Counted from the first letter of the stretch, positions 18,066-27,372 are shown. The stretch is DNA of 64,000 nt from Bacillota bacterium (GCA_023402075.1 JAEXCS010000014.1:10905-74904); one strand, 5' to 3'. Numbers and translations are program-made. The notes: generated from the letters alone by a model not told the origin.

Positions 18066-18310
18066 TAAATGTGCATAAAATGTAAAAAGATATGGTTATT
18101 TTTTCGTACAACCTGTAATCTGGAAACCTGAATTTTTGTCTTGGGAAATGGCGGAATAGATAAGCACTTTGAAAGTTTCTCAGCCAATTGGGGGCTTTTT
18201 AAAAAAATGTAAGCAGACGCAACTCTAACCGCGCAAGTGATGTCTGGTAAAAAAGACTGCAAAATAAAAAATGGCTTAAAAATCTTTGTATATTTTTTCA
18301 AACACGACTG

Positions 18311-18339
18311 TTGACTGTTGGAGCGCTTTGCAGGATAAT
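18311..18339 (+). promoter_or_regulatory. sigma-A promoter of the amidohydrolase operon
   Basis: TTGACT (18311-18316), a 17-base spacer and GATAAT (18334-18339). Confidence 0.65.
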
Positions 18340-18653
18340 ACTATTTAAATAGCTAAATTGATACTTAGCTGACGAGACCCTCGCTGAAGAAAATAAACGG
18401 ACGAAGCATTCGGGCGAGCCCATGCTTGAAAGGGACTTTTGTGGTTGCTTTGCAAAAGCCCCCTAAATTTATATCTGCTACTGTGTGGTCCGGGGAAAAG
18501 CGGAGGTTTGACATGCTGTCCTTCCGTATAGAAGAGAATCGGAATAGCGGCAAAGAACCGTGGGTGATTTTCATGACGCACCTGCATTCCCGGATGCGCT
18601 GTGTGGCCTTTCAGCCAACCCATTTTATCAAAAGAGCAAGGAGTATGATGTAC

Positions 18654-19844
18654 ATGAGCGAAATTCAAACCGGGACGGAAGCGTGTATTGACGAAATCGT
18701 TGCCGTCCGAAGAGATATCCACCGGCATCCGGAGATTGGCCGGACAGAGGTGCGCACCTCCGCACTGATTCGGGAAAAACTGGCGGAGTACGGAGTGGAC
18801 AGGATTGAGCGGCCTGTTCCAACGGCTGTGGTTGCGCTGATTCATGGCGCGGCAGGGCCAGGCAAGTGCGTTGCCTTGCGCGCCGATATTGACGCGCTGC
18901 CGGTAAGCGAGGACACCGGGCTGCCCTTTGCCAGCGAGACGCCGGGGATGATGCACGCCTGCGGACACGATATGCACGCGTCCATGCTGCTGGGTGTGGC
19001 AAAGGTGCTGTGCGGGATGAGAGATCGGTTTCGGGGAACGGTGAAGCTGATTTTCCAGCACAGTGAGGATACCCTTCCCGGCGGGGCCATGGAGCTGGTG
19101 GAAAAGGGCGTTTTGGAAAACCCTCATGTGGATGCCATCTATGCCATTCACATGCTGCCGGATCAGGAGCGCGTAGGCAAGATCGGAATGCGGGCGGGGT
19201 CTGTCACCACGTCTGTGGACCTTTACGATGTAACGGTGACCGGCCGGGGCGGACATGGCTCTGAGCCGCAGAAAACGGATGACCCCATTCTGGCCGCCTG
19301 TCAGATGATTGTGGATATGCAGCAGATTGTTGCCCGCAGAATTGATCCGCTGGAGACAGGGATTCTTTCCATCGGCAGTATTCACAGCGGCGACGCGCCC
19401 AATGTGATTCCCGGCGAGGTGAAGTTTGGCGGCGTGTCCCGGGCTTTTTCCGAGGAGGTGCGGGAAACGATCCGCCGCCAGATGTTTGCCATCGGGAAGG
19501 GGATGGAGTCCATCTCCGGCTGCAAGGTTGACATTTACCATTATCAGGGCTATCCCGCAGCATACAACGATGCAGATCTGGTGGACTGTGCCAGAAAAGC
19601 GGTGGCGGATGAGTTGGGAGACGACGCCATCGTGGAGTTGGAGAGGCCCATGGGGTTTAGCGAGGATTTTGCCTATTTCCATCAGATGGCGGGTACGCCG
19701 TCCGCTTATTTTATGCTTTTTGGCGGACAGGGCGGGGAGGAGCTGTATCCTCTTCACAGCCCCAAGCTGGTTCTCCGGGAGGAGGCCATGCCATACGGCG
19801 TCCGGGCCATGGCGGGCATTGCCGTGGAATATCTCAATCGCTGA
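18654..19844 (+). CDS. M20 family amidohydrolase (first copy)
   Basis: 396 residues. M20D-type zinc amidohydrolase related to N-acyl-amino-acid and IAA-conjugate hydrolases. The metal-site motifs are DIHRHPEIG, ALRADIDALPV and MHACGHDMHASMLLG, and catalytic Glu lies in FQHSEDTLPGG. A dimerisation insert follows (GRGGHGSEPQKTDDP), and the C-terminal metal ligand is in SEDFAYFHQ. Start: AAGGAG at 18638-18643 places the ATG at 18654 (MSEIQ) or 18648. First gene of an operon with a transporter and a second amidohydrolase; predicted to free amino acids from acylated or peptide forms in the cytoplasm. The exact substrate is unknown. Confidence 0.92.
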   Translation: MSEIQTGTEACIDEIVAVRRDIHRHPEIGRTEVRTSALIREKLAEYGVDRIERPVPTAVVALIHGAAGPGKCVALRADIDALPVSEDTGLPFASETPGMMHACGHDMHASMLLGVAKVLCGMRDRFRGTVKLIFQHSEDTLPGGAMELVEKGVLENPHVDAIYAIHMLPDQERVGKIGMRAGSVTTSVDLYDVTVTGRGGHGSEPQKTDDPILAACQMIVDMQQIVARRIDPLETGILSIGSIHSGDAPNVIPGEVKFGGVSRAFSEEVRETIRRQMFAIGKGMESISGCKVDIYHYQGYPAAYNDADLVDCARKAVADELGDDAIVELERPMGFSEDFAYFHQMAGTPSAYFMLFGGQGGEELYPLHSPKLVLREEAMPYGVRAMAGIAVEYLNR

Positions 19845-19959
19845 GGGCGGAGTCCCTTATCAGAAAAAGGCACGCCCCATACATGTATCGGCAAAGGACT
19901 TCCAGCGGCAAGCCGCCGGGTTTTGAATAGAAAACAGCACGATAGGAGAAGGAGAAACT

Positions 19960-21171
19960 ATGTACAATTTTGCATCTGCATTCGTTATCTGCGCCGCCGT
20001 GTTCATCATCGGTGAAGTGGTGTCCACCTTGACCAAGGCATGGATTCCCTCGGTATTTGTCACGGCAGTGGTGATGCTGGTTGGGTACTGGACTGTGATC
20101 CCCACCACCTTGGTCAGCGACAGTTACCTGATTCCCTTCGGCAGCACCATCGGCATTTACCTGCTGATTACCCACATGGGTACGGTGATCAGCCTTAAGC
20201 AGCTGAAAGAACAGTGGAAGACCATTGTGGTATGCCTTGTGGGCCTTGTGGGTATGTGCGGGCTTTCTTTGCTGGTGGCCCCTTTGATCATGGAGCGGGA
20301 GCTGGTCATTGCCGGTCTTCCTCCGCTGACCGGCGGCATTGTGGCTGCCACCCTCATGCGTGATGCCGCCAAGGCTGCCGGACTTGAAACCGCCGCTGTC
20401 TTTGCCATCACCATGTACTGCATCCAGGGCTTTGCGGGATATCCCATCACCGCCGTTTGCCTTCAGGCAGAGGGCAAGCGCCTCTTGAAAGAGTACCGCG
20501 GCGGGGCGGTTATGACCGCCACCGACAGAGCCGCCGTCAAGAACGCAGAGGCCGCCACTGCTGCGGCTGTTTCAAAAAAGAAGCTGATTTCCCCCATCCC
20601 CCAGAAATTCGATTCTGCCGTTGTGGTTTTGATTAAGCTGGCCATTGTGGGCTGGATTGCCACGCAGCTTGGCAGCATCGCCTTTTTTGGCGTTATCAAG
20701 ATCAGCGGCGCCATCTGGGCGCTGGTTTTGGGTATCTTCTTCACCACCATCGGCTTTTTGGACGCCAACTCGCTGAATAAAGCCAATTCCTATGGAATTA
20801 TAATGTTTGCGCTGATGATGTATGTGTTTGACGGACTGAAGGACTGCACGCCCGATATGCTGATGGACATCATTTTCCCCATGGTCGCTTTGATCGTGGT
20901 GGGTGTCTTGGGCATGGCGATTATGTCCTTTATCGTGTCCAAGATTCTGCGGATGTCCTTCCCTATGGCGTTTGCCAACGGCCTGACGGCGCTGTATGGC
21001 TTCCCCTGCGACGCGATCATCACCGAGTCCACCTGCACGGCGCTTGCGCAGACTCCGGAGGAGAAGGAGTATCTGATGAGCAAGATGTTCCCGTCTATGA
21101 TTGTGGGCGGCTTTGTTACTGTTACCATTACATCGGTCTTTATTGCCGGCGTGTTTGCAACTATGTTTTAA
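19960..21171 (+). CDS. polytopic membrane protein, probable amino-acid or acyl-amino-acid transporter
   Basis: 403 residues with about ten to eleven hydrophobic helices and one basic cytoplasmic loop in the middle (~195-215). Two similar Gly/Ala-rich helix breaks, PPLTGGIVAATLMRDAAKAAG and FANGLTALYGFPCDA, lie in the two halves, suggesting an inverted-repeat secondary transporter of the GltS/CitS kind. I do not recognise a named family. Its place between two M20 amidohydrolases implies uptake of their substrate or export of a product. GGAGAAGGAG precedes the ATG. Confidence 0.75.
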   Translation: MYNFASAFVICAAVFIIGEVVSTLTKAWIPSVFVTAVVMLVGYWTVIPTTLVSDSYLIPFGSTIGIYLLITHMGTVISLKQLKEQWKTIVVCLVGLVGMCGLSLLVAPLIMERELVIAGLPPLTGGIVAATLMRDAAKAAGLETAAVFAITMYCIQGFAGYPITAVCLQAEGKRLLKEYRGGAVMTATDRAAVKNAEAATAAAVSKKKLISPIPQKFDSAVVVLIKLAIVGWIATQLGSIAFFGVIKISGAIWALVLGIFFTTIGFLDANSLNKANSYGIIMFALMMYVFDGLKDCTPDMLMDIIFPMVALIVVGVLGMAIMSFIVSKILRMSFPMAFANGLTALYGFPCDAIITESTCTALAQTPEEKEYLMSKMFPSMIVGGFVTVTITSVFIAGVFATMF

Positions 21172-21190
21172 CAAAAAGGAGTGCTGAAAG

Positions 21191-22357
21191 TTGAACCTCA
21201 AAGAAGCTGCCGCAAAATACGGCGATTACCTCATTGAGATGCGGCGCTGTTTCCATGCGCATCCCGAAGTCAGCGGAAAAGAGTATGAAACCAGCAAGCG
21301 GATTAAAGCGGAGCTGGACAAATTTGGAATTGCCTGGCGTCCCTGCGGTATGGAGACTGGGATTCTGGCCACCATTCAGGGTGAAAAGCCCGGAAAGACC
21401 ATCCTGCTTCGGGCCGACATGGATGCACTGACTGTTCAGGAAGAAACCGAGCTGCCTTATGCCAGCGAGGTTTCCGGTGTGATGCACGCCTGCGGGCATG
21501 ACTGTCATATCTCCACGCTGCTGACAGCGGCCCGCGTGCTGAGCGACGTGAAAGCGGATCTGTGCGGCACGGTCCGTTTGGCGTTTCAGCCGGCGGAGGA
21601 AACGGCGCAGGGCGCAAAATCCATGATTGAGAACGGCGCGCTGGACGGTGTGGACGGCTGCTTCGGCATTCATGTGTGGTCCAATGTGCCCGCCGGACAG
21701 GTGGCGCTGGCCCCGGGACCCCGGATGGCCGCCGCCGATCAGTTCAGCATTGATGTCAAGGGGAAGGGCGGCCATGCCTCCGCGCCCCATCAGTGCATCG
21801 ACGCCGCCGTGGTTGCCAGTACCATTGTGACCAATTTGCAGAGCATTGTCAGCCGGGAAGTGGATCCCGGCGATCCGGCTGTGCTGACAGTGGGGCGCAT
21901 CGAGGCGGGAACCCGCTGGAATGTGATTGCCGAGTACGGAAGGCTGGAGGGCACCACCCGCTATTTCTCCCGGGACCTGTATCAGCGCTTTCCGGAGATG
22001 ATGGAGCGTGTTGTGACCCAGACCGCGCAGACCTTCCGCGCTGAGGCGAAGCTGAATTACGACCGCATTGTCCCTCCCGCCATCAACGACGACCAAATGA
22101 CCGAGGTGGCCATCGGTGCGGCGCGCAAAGCAATTTCTGCCGACGCAGTGATTTCCGTTGACCCCGTCACCGGGGGAGAGGATTTTGCCTATTTCATGGA
22201 GAAGGTCCCCGGCGCCATCGCACTGATGGGCGTTGGAAACGAGGCCTGCGATGCGGTGTGGCCCCAGCACTCTGGAAAATATCGCGTGGATGAAAGTGCG
22301 CTGATCAACAGTGTGCTGCTCTATGCGCAGGTTGCTGTGGATTTTAACGCGGGTTGA
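21191..22357 (+). CDS. M20 family amidohydrolase (second copy)
   Basis: 388 residues, TTG start with AAAGGAG ten bases ahead and 19 bases after the transporter stop. It has the same fold and ligands as the first copy: CFHAHPEVSG, LLRADMDAL, MHACGHDCHISTLL, the FQPAEETAQG catalytic Glu, GKGGHASAPHQ and a final GGEDFAYFME. Sequence similarity to the first copy is moderate, so this is not a recent duplication. It shows the canonical FQPAEE where the first copy has FQHSED, hinting at different substrates. Confidence 0.92.
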   Translation: MNLKEAAAKYGDYLIEMRRCFHAHPEVSGKEYETSKRIKAELDKFGIAWRPCGMETGILATIQGEKPGKTILLRADMDALTVQEETELPYASEVSGVMHACGHDCHISTLLTAARVLSDVKADLCGTVRLAFQPAEETAQGAKSMIENGALDGVDGCFGIHVWSNVPAGQVALAPGPRMAAADQFSIDVKGKGGHASAPHQCIDAAVVASTIVTNLQSIVSREVDPGDPAVLTVGRIEAGTRWNVIAEYGRLEGTTRYFSRDLYQRFPEMMERVVTQTAQTFRAEAKLNYDRIVPPAINDDQMTEVAIGAARKAISADAVISVDPVTGGEDFAYFMEKVPGAIALMGVGNEACDAVWPQHSGKYRVDESALINSVLLYAQVAVDFNAG

Positions 22358-22396
22358 CCCTGCGTATTTCCTCCGCCCCTGCGGCTTTACAAAAAA

Positions 22397-22436
22397 CAAA
22401 GGCCCTGATGCTTTGGCATCAGGGCCTTTGCTTTTG
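22397..22436 (+). terminator. terminator of the amidohydrolase operon
   Basis: A perfect 15-base stem (22397-22411 with 22416-22430), 4-base loop, then CTTTTG, 40 bases after the stop of the second amidohydrolase. Confidence 0.88.
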
Positions 22437-22613
22437 TGGGTTCATCGCTTTTTAAATAGGACATCAGCCTATCCGCGCTGTTTTGAATCAGCCGCGCCGA
22501 CCGCCTGACCGAACTATCTGTAACGGGTTCGGGGGTTTTCAAATATCGCGGGGTATGATAGGATACTGTGTAAAAAAAGAGAAGCCGCCGGGACGCAAGG
22601 GGGAAAACGGGCC

Positions 22614-24074
22614 ATGAACAAAACGCTACTCTATCTCATCTATTTTGCGGCATATTCCGCGATTTTGCTGGTAATCGGAAAAAGCAGCCTGCGGGACAGC
22701 GACAGCGTTGGAAAGTTTTTTATGTGCGACCGGCAATTGCCCTTGTGGCGATGCGTCTGCACCTTTGTGGGGACCTGGGCTTCGGCGGCCAGTATTCTCA
22801 GTCTGACCGGATCGGTGTATGAAAGCGGGCTGTCCGCGCTGATGTTTTCCGTTGTGCCATGGTTTCTGGGGGCGCTGCTGATGATATACATCAGCGGAAA
22901 GCTGTATGCCACTGGCGTCACCACGGTGCCGGAGCTGTTTCGCGTCCGATACGGGTCCAAGGGGCTTCAGGCTGCGTTTGGCGCACTGCTGGCTGCGGTG
23001 TACGTGCTGTATCTGGTCATTCAGATCAAGGGCTTCGGCATTGTGGCGTCCACGCTGTTCGGCATCCCTTACAGCCTGTCCATTCTGCTGGTGTACCTGT
23101 TCATTTTATACACCTCCTTCGGCGGCTACCAGTCGGTGACCCGCAGCGACGCATTCAACCTCATTCTCATGATTATGGGCTTGGGCGTTCTGCTGGTAAT
23201 CGTCGTGGCCCGAGTGGGAGACTTAGGCGGAATTTACTCTGGCGCCGCAGGCGTGACGGGATACGCCCATGGGGGAATGGACTATGCCACCGAGGCCGGG
23301 GACCTTCTCAGACCCTTCGGGCAGGGGGACTTTGCGCCCCTTATGAGCAGCAGCATGTTTTTCGGCTGGGGACTGGGTCTGGCGGTAAATCCCCAGTATG
23401 CTGTGCGGATTCTGGCCTCCCGGGACGCCCGTTCAGCCCGGCGGATGATCTGGATTTCTCTGGCGCTGCTGGCGGGAATTTACTTCACGCTCAGCAGCAT
23501 CGGCCTTGGTATGCGGGTGCTGATTCCCACGGTGGATGCAACCTTATCCACCGATGAGATTTTCACCTATATTCTCAACAACGACCTGTATAGCGAGTGG
23601 AGCGGGTTTTTGCTGTTTGCCATTATCGGCGCGTGTGTATCCACCGCAAACTCCCAGCTTTTACTGATCGCGTCCAGCTGCTCCTGCGATATCGTGGGGG
23701 CGCTGTGGCCAAGACCGCTGAAGGAAAGCACGCTGGTGGGCCTGAGCAGGGGGGCGGTGATGGCGGGGGGAACGCTGTCGCTGCTGCTGGCTCTGTCCCC
23801 CCCGGCCTCTCTTTTGACATATGGGGGGGACGTGTGGGGGGTGTTTAGCGTGACGCTGCTGGCCCCTGTGTTTGGAACGCTTCTGTGGGAGAAAACCACC
23901 CGGACAGGCGTTTGCGCTGCGCTGGGGGCCGGGCTTCTGGCGCTGGCGGTATTCTATCCGCTTTACTATGGGAGTCTTCTTCCCGTGCACCCCGCTCTGC
24001 CGGGAACGCTGATCTCCGTCGGGGCACTGTGGCTGGGGTCTGTGCTGAGCCGGAAAAAGGAGGCGGAGGGATGA
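22614..24074 (+). CDS. sodium:solute symporter (SSS/SLC5 family)
   Basis: 486 residues and about 13 membrane helices. FVGTWASAASILSLTGSVYESG and the helix-2 to helix-5 pattern fit the SSS family (PutP, PanF, MctP relatives). The helix 8 sodium-site region is GACVSTANSQLLLIASS. It drives uptake of a solute with sodium; the substrate is not evident. The stop overlaps the start of the histidine kinase gene as ATGA, so transporter and kinase are co-translated. The pairing recalls CbrA, where an SSS domain is fused to the kinase. Confidence 0.92.
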   Translation: MNKTLLYLIYFAAYSAILLVIGKSSLRDSDSVGKFFMCDRQLPLWRCVCTFVGTWASAASILSLTGSVYESGLSALMFSVVPWFLGALLMIYISGKLYATGVTTVPELFRVRYGSKGLQAAFGALLAAVYVLYLVIQIKGFGIVASTLFGIPYSLSILLVYLFILYTSFGGYQSVTRSDAFNLILMIMGLGVLLVIVVARVGDLGGIYSGAAGVTGYAHGGMDYATEAGDLLRPFGQGDFAPLMSSSMFFGWGLGLAVNPQYAVRILASRDARSARRMIWISLALLAGIYFTLSSIGLGMRVLIPTVDATLSTDEIFTYILNNDLYSEWSGFLLFAIIGACVSTANSQLLLIASSCSCDIVGALWPRPLKESTLVGLSRGAVMAGGTLSLLLALSPPASLLTYGGDVWGVFSVTLLAPVFGTLLWEKTTRTGVCAALGAGLLALAVFYPLYYGSLLPVHPALPGTLISVGALWLGSVLSRKKEAEG

Positions 24075-25750
24075 AGCGGAGACGGTCGCTGACCATTGAG
24101 AATAAAATTCTTATGGCGGTGGTGGGCATTTGTGTCCTCTCCGTGCTGTGCTTTGGCTTTTTGATGCTCCGGGAGGGGTATACGAGTAAGCTGACGCAGG
24201 AGCGGGAAAAGGGAGAGGAGCTGCTAGCCTATATCAGCTGGGATATCCGCCAGTTTGGAGACAATGTGGGGCAGGACGCGATTCTCGCGGGCTGCGCCGC
24301 CCTTGAAAACGACGGGCTTGTCATTCTGGACGGCAGGGGCGTCCGCCTTCTGGGAACGGAGCAGGGCACCGCACTGGTGACGGAGGGAAGCGTTTTGGCG
24401 GAGCAGCGGGACAATGGGTTTGGCTGGCGACTTTACTATACGCTGGATGAGGCGGCGTTTCAAAGCGGCCTTGTGGAGGAGCAGAAATACGCCATTCTTG
24501 CCACCATTGCTTTGTTAATCATTACAATTCAGGTGGGCGTCTTTGTGTCCTACGGGATATCAGAGCCGGTGCGGCGGCTGGCAGCCGCCTGCGCCGCCAT
24601 TGGAGAGCAGCCCCAGAAGGCATCGCCGGAGATGATTCCAACGGATGTGGGCAGTGCGGAGACACGGCAGCTGGCCGATGCGTTCCGCAGAATGCTGGAA
24701 GAATTGCGGCGATACAACGCGGCGCTGGCGGAGCAAAAGGCGCTGAACGAAAATATTGTGCAAAACCTGCCGCTGGGTGTGGTGGCTTATGGCGCGGACG
24801 GGCGGGTGCTATTTGTCAATGACCGGGCCAGCGCCATGCTGGCGGATGAGACGTTTTTGACGGCAGGGCAGACGCTGCGGCTGGTGTTGGAGCGCCGCCT
24901 TACGCAGGCCAGCGTTCCGCTTGAGGCCATCCGGCTGGAAGACGGCCGGGGGGATGTGCGGGTCTATCAGATAGGAGTCTGGCGGCTTGGGCGGGGAAGC
25001 CCTGAAGAACAGCCCGGGACGCTTTGCACCATTGATGATGTGACCTATGACAAGATTATGGAAGAAAAGGTGGGCGAGAGTGAGAAGCTGGCCTATATCG
25101 GGAAGCTGGCCGCCATGCTGGCCCATGAAATTCGCAATCCGCTGGCGGGTATCCGCGCCTCGATTCAGGTGGTGGGCCGGGGGCTGGATCGGGATCGGGA
25201 TCGGACGCTGTGTGCCAGCGTCATCAAAGAGGTGGACCGTATCAACGAACTGATTGGCGACCTTTTGCATCTGTCCCGCAAGCGGGAGAGCCACAAGGCC
25301 GTGGTAGAGCTGAAGCCGCTGCTGGGCGAGGTGGCCATGCTGTACTCCAAGCTGGCCGGGAATCATGGTGTTACCATGGAAACCACGGCCGAGCCGGGCC
25401 TTGCGATATATGCCGACGAGGCGGAGCTGAAGCAGGTTTTGATAAATCTTGTGAGCAACGGACTGAAAGCCGTGGGACAGGGGGGACGCATTGCCCTGCG
25501 GGTCGAGGGCGGCCCGGCGGAGGTCCTTTTGTCGGTGACGGACGACGGCGCGGGGATGGATGGCGAAAAACTGCGTTCCGTGGAAAAGGGCATTGCTTCG
25601 GGAGCATCCGGACGATACGGCCTTGCCATTGTCAGCCGCCTGCTGGAGCAAAATGGCGGCGAAATGAAAATTCTCAGCAGTCCCGGCGGTGGGACGCGCA
25701 TTGAAATGCGGTTTCGTGGGACGGATACAGGGGAAAAGGAGACGCTATGA
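24071..25750 (+). CDS. NtrB-type sensor histidine kinase
   Basis: 559 residues. TM1 is at ~13-33, an extracytoplasmic sensor domain at ~35-145 and TM2 at ~147-170. A HAMP linker (ISEPVRRLAAACAAIG) and a PAS domain (~235-350, LGVVAYGADGRVLFVNDRASAML) follow. The phospho-acceptor is His352 in LAHEIRNPLAGI, the NtrB/AtoS-like H-box. The ATPase has an N-box (NLVSNGLKAV) and a G-box (DDGAGM), with a somewhat shortened second glycine motif (GRYGLAIVSRLLEQNGG). The start is fixed by ATGA overlap with the symporter; its own stop overlaps the regulator the same way. Predicted to phosphorylate the adjacent sigma-54 activator. Confidence 0.93.
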   Translation: MKRRRSLTIENKILMAVVGICVLSVLCFGFLMLREGYTSKLTQEREKGEELLAYISWDIRQFGDNVGQDAILAGCAALENDGLVILDGRGVRLLGTEQGTALVTEGSVLAEQRDNGFGWRLYYTLDEAAFQSGLVEEQKYAILATIALLIITIQVGVFVSYGISEPVRRLAAACAAIGEQPQKASPEMIPTDVGSAETRQLADAFRRMLEELRRYNAALAEQKALNENIVQNLPLGVVAYGADGRVLFVNDRASAMLADETFLTAGQTLRLVLERRLTQASVPLEAIRLEDGRGDVRVYQIGVWRLGRGSPEEQPGTLCTIDDVTYDKIMEEKVGESEKLAYIGKLAAMLAHEIRNPLAGIRASIQVVGRGLDRDRDRTLCASVIKEVDRINELIGDLLHLSRKRESHKAVVELKPLLGEVAMLYSKLAGNHGVTMETTAEPGLAIYADEAELKQVLINLVSNGLKAVGQGGRIALRVEGGPAEVLLSVTDDGAGMDGEKLRSVEKGIASGASGRYGLAIVSRLLEQNGGEMKILSSPGGGTRIEMRFRGTDTGEKETL

Positions 25751-27096
25751 AAGAACGGGTACTGGTCATCGACGATGAAAGTCTCATCCGCATTTCTTTG
25801 GAGGCGGGTCTGTCGGACATGGGCTATGAAGTTACCACGGCGGGAAATATTGCTCTGGGTCTTGCCGCGGCGGAGCGAATGCGGCCAAACGTAATATTGC
25901 TGGATAACCGCCTGGAAGGGGATGTGGGGACGGATTATATTGAGGCGCTCCGCCATCTTGACGAGGAAGTGCGCATCATTATGATTACCGCTTACGGGAC
26001 GGTTGCGCAGGCGGTGGAAGCCATCCGCCGGGGAGCTTATGACTTCGTGCAAAAGCCCTTTGATCTGGATGAATTGAATCTCGTCATCCGCCGGAGTCTG
26101 GACGAGCTGAAAAAAGACCGCAGCCTGAAGGCTGTGAAGGGCAAGCAGCGGGAGCTGATTGGAAACAGCTCTGCCACGGAGGAAATCCGTTCCCAGATAC
26201 GCCTGCTGGCAAAAAACGATAACGTGGACCTGCTGATTCGGGGCGAAACCGGCACCGGCAAGGAGGTGGTGGTGAATATGATTCACTATGCCTCCGCCCG
26301 ACAGGCGGGCCCTATGGTGAAGATCAATTGCAGCGCCATTCCGGAAAACCTTTTGGAAGCAGAGCTGTTCGGCTATGAAAAGGGAGCGTTCACGGGGGCG
26401 GTGAAGACCAAAAAGGGTCTGTTTGAGCTGGCGCACGGTGGCACGGTGTTTCTTGACGAAATTGGAGAGATGCCCCTTGCCATGCAGGCAAAGCTTCTGA
26501 CATTTCTGGAGGACCGCTGCTTTAAACGGGTGGGAGGTCTGACGGATATTGCCGTGGACGTGCGGGTGGTGGCCGCCACCAATCGTCGGCTGGAGGAGGA
26601 GATTTCCAGAGGGGCTTTTCGGGAGGATTTGTTTTACCGCCTGAATGTCATGCAGATATTGATTCCGCCCCTGCGGGAACGGGTGGAGGACATTCCGGTC
26701 ATCGCGGAGTACTACCTGCGCCACTTCAACCAGAAATTTTCCAAGGAGATTGAAGCCATTGACCCGGCCTATCTGGGGGAGATGCGCCGCTATTATTGGA
26801 AGGGCAATGTGCGGGAATTGAGAAACGTTTTGGAGCGGGAGGTGCTGTTTTGCGAGAGGAAGACGCTTCGGGGCGCGCCCTTGGCCGCTTTTGGCGGAGG
26901 AGTCACCTCCGCTGGGATAAAGGACCTTTCTCTGGGGCCGATTGACTTGGAGACCGAAACTGCTGCATTTCAGCGGGCTTACATCCGCCGGGCGCTGGCT
27001 TTGAGCGGGGAGAACAGCACTGCGGCAGCAGCGCTGCTGGGCATCAGCCGGTTTACGCTGAAGCGGCGGATGGAGGATGAAAACGTGCGGAATTGA
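25747..27096 (+). CDS. NtrC-family sigma-54-dependent response regulator
   Basis: 449 residues. The receiver domain (1-120) has Asp53 (LLDNRLEGD) and a conserved Lys (VQKPFDLDEL). The AAA+ domain (~140-375) has Walker A GETGTGKE, the sigma-54-contacting GAFTGA loop (213-218), GGTVFLDEIGEMP and the arginine region FREDLFYRLNV. The C-terminus is a Fis-type helix-turn-helix (STAAAALLGISRFTLKRRM). It activates RNA polymerase carrying sigma-54 at -24/-12 promoters. Such a promoter with an upstream dyad lies about 200 bases behind this gene, ahead of pxpA. rpoN itself is not in the window. Confidence 0.95.
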   Translation: MKERVLVIDDESLIRISLEAGLSDMGYEVTTAGNIALGLAAAERMRPNVILLDNRLEGDVGTDYIEALRHLDEEVRIIMITAYGTVAQAVEAIRRGAYDFVQKPFDLDELNLVIRRSLDELKKDRSLKAVKGKQRELIGNSSATEEIRSQIRLLAKNDNVDLLIRGETGTGKEVVVNMIHYASARQAGPMVKINCSAIPENLLEAELFGYEKGAFTGAVKTKKGLFELAHGGTVFLDEIGEMPLAMQAKLLTFLEDRCFKRVGGLTDIAVDVRVVAATNRRLEEEISRGAFREDLFYRLNVMQILIPPLRERVEDIPVIAEYYLRHFNQKFSKEIEAIDPAYLGEMRRYYWKGNVRELRNVLEREVLFCERKTLRGAPLAAFGGGVTSAGIKDLSLGPIDLETETAAFQRAYIRRALALSGENSTAAAALLGISRFTLKRRMEDENVRN

Positions 27097-27119
27097 ACAC
27101 TTTGGCCGTGCAGAATCGC

Positions 27120-27168
27120 ACGTCCGGTCAGGAAAACCATCCGTTTTCCTGACCGGGCGTGTTTTTTT
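27120..27168 (+). terminator. terminator of the symporter-kinase-regulator operon
   Basis: An 18-base stem (27120-27137 with 27143-27160) with one G-U type pair is followed by seven T. Confidence 0.92.
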
Positions 27169-27220
27169 GTAAAAAAATCAGAGACTATGGATGTGAAAAT
27201 TACAAAAAACAGTGCGGAAA

Positions 27221-27239
27221 ATTGTTAAATACAAACAAT
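27221..27239. promoter_or_regulatory. candidate enhancer (UAS) dyad for the NtrC-type activator
   Basis: ATTGTT-N7-AACAAT is a perfect six-base inverted repeat centred about 65 bases upstream of the -24 element, the usual range for sigma-54 activator sites. Confidence 0.45.
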
Positions 27240-27293
27240 GATTTTGCGGGAAAATTGGAAATGATGTGCGTTTGTCATAAAGCTTTTGAAACT

Positions 27294-27309
27294 TGGTATG
27301 AAACTTGCT
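27294..27309 (+). promoter_or_regulatory. sigma-54 (-24/-12) promoter of the 5-oxoprolinase operon
   Basis: TGGTATGAAACTTGCT fits TGGCACG-N4-TTGCW at all but two positions. The invariant GG (27295-27296) and GC (27307-27308) are exactly ten bases apart. Transcription would start near 27320, about 50 bases before pxpA. Confidence 0.72.
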
Positions 27310-27372
27310 GCTAATTATGACAGGTACATTCGGAATCGTGCCCGTGGGGCAAAAAGGAAGGAGCTTACAAGT

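Larger units (their letters stand above)
18004..18653. other. intergenic region between SLH protein and amidohydrolase operon
   Basis: It contains the SLH gene terminator and the promoter at 18311, then a leader of about 310 bases. An open frame runs through the leader in phase with the amidohydrolase from 18426, but its residues are untypical for the family and the good ribosome site is at 18638. No riboswitch is recognised. Confidence 0.5.

Noticed and set aside
18311..18335. Second sigma-54 promoter (TGG...TTGCA) before the amidohydrolase operon
   Set aside because: GG and GC are eight bases apart instead of ten; the same bases fit a sigma-A promoter better.
18426..18653. In-frame N-terminal extension of the first M20 amidohydrolase
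   Set aside because: Residues do not fit the family and AAGGAG sits directly before the internal ATGs at 18648/18654.
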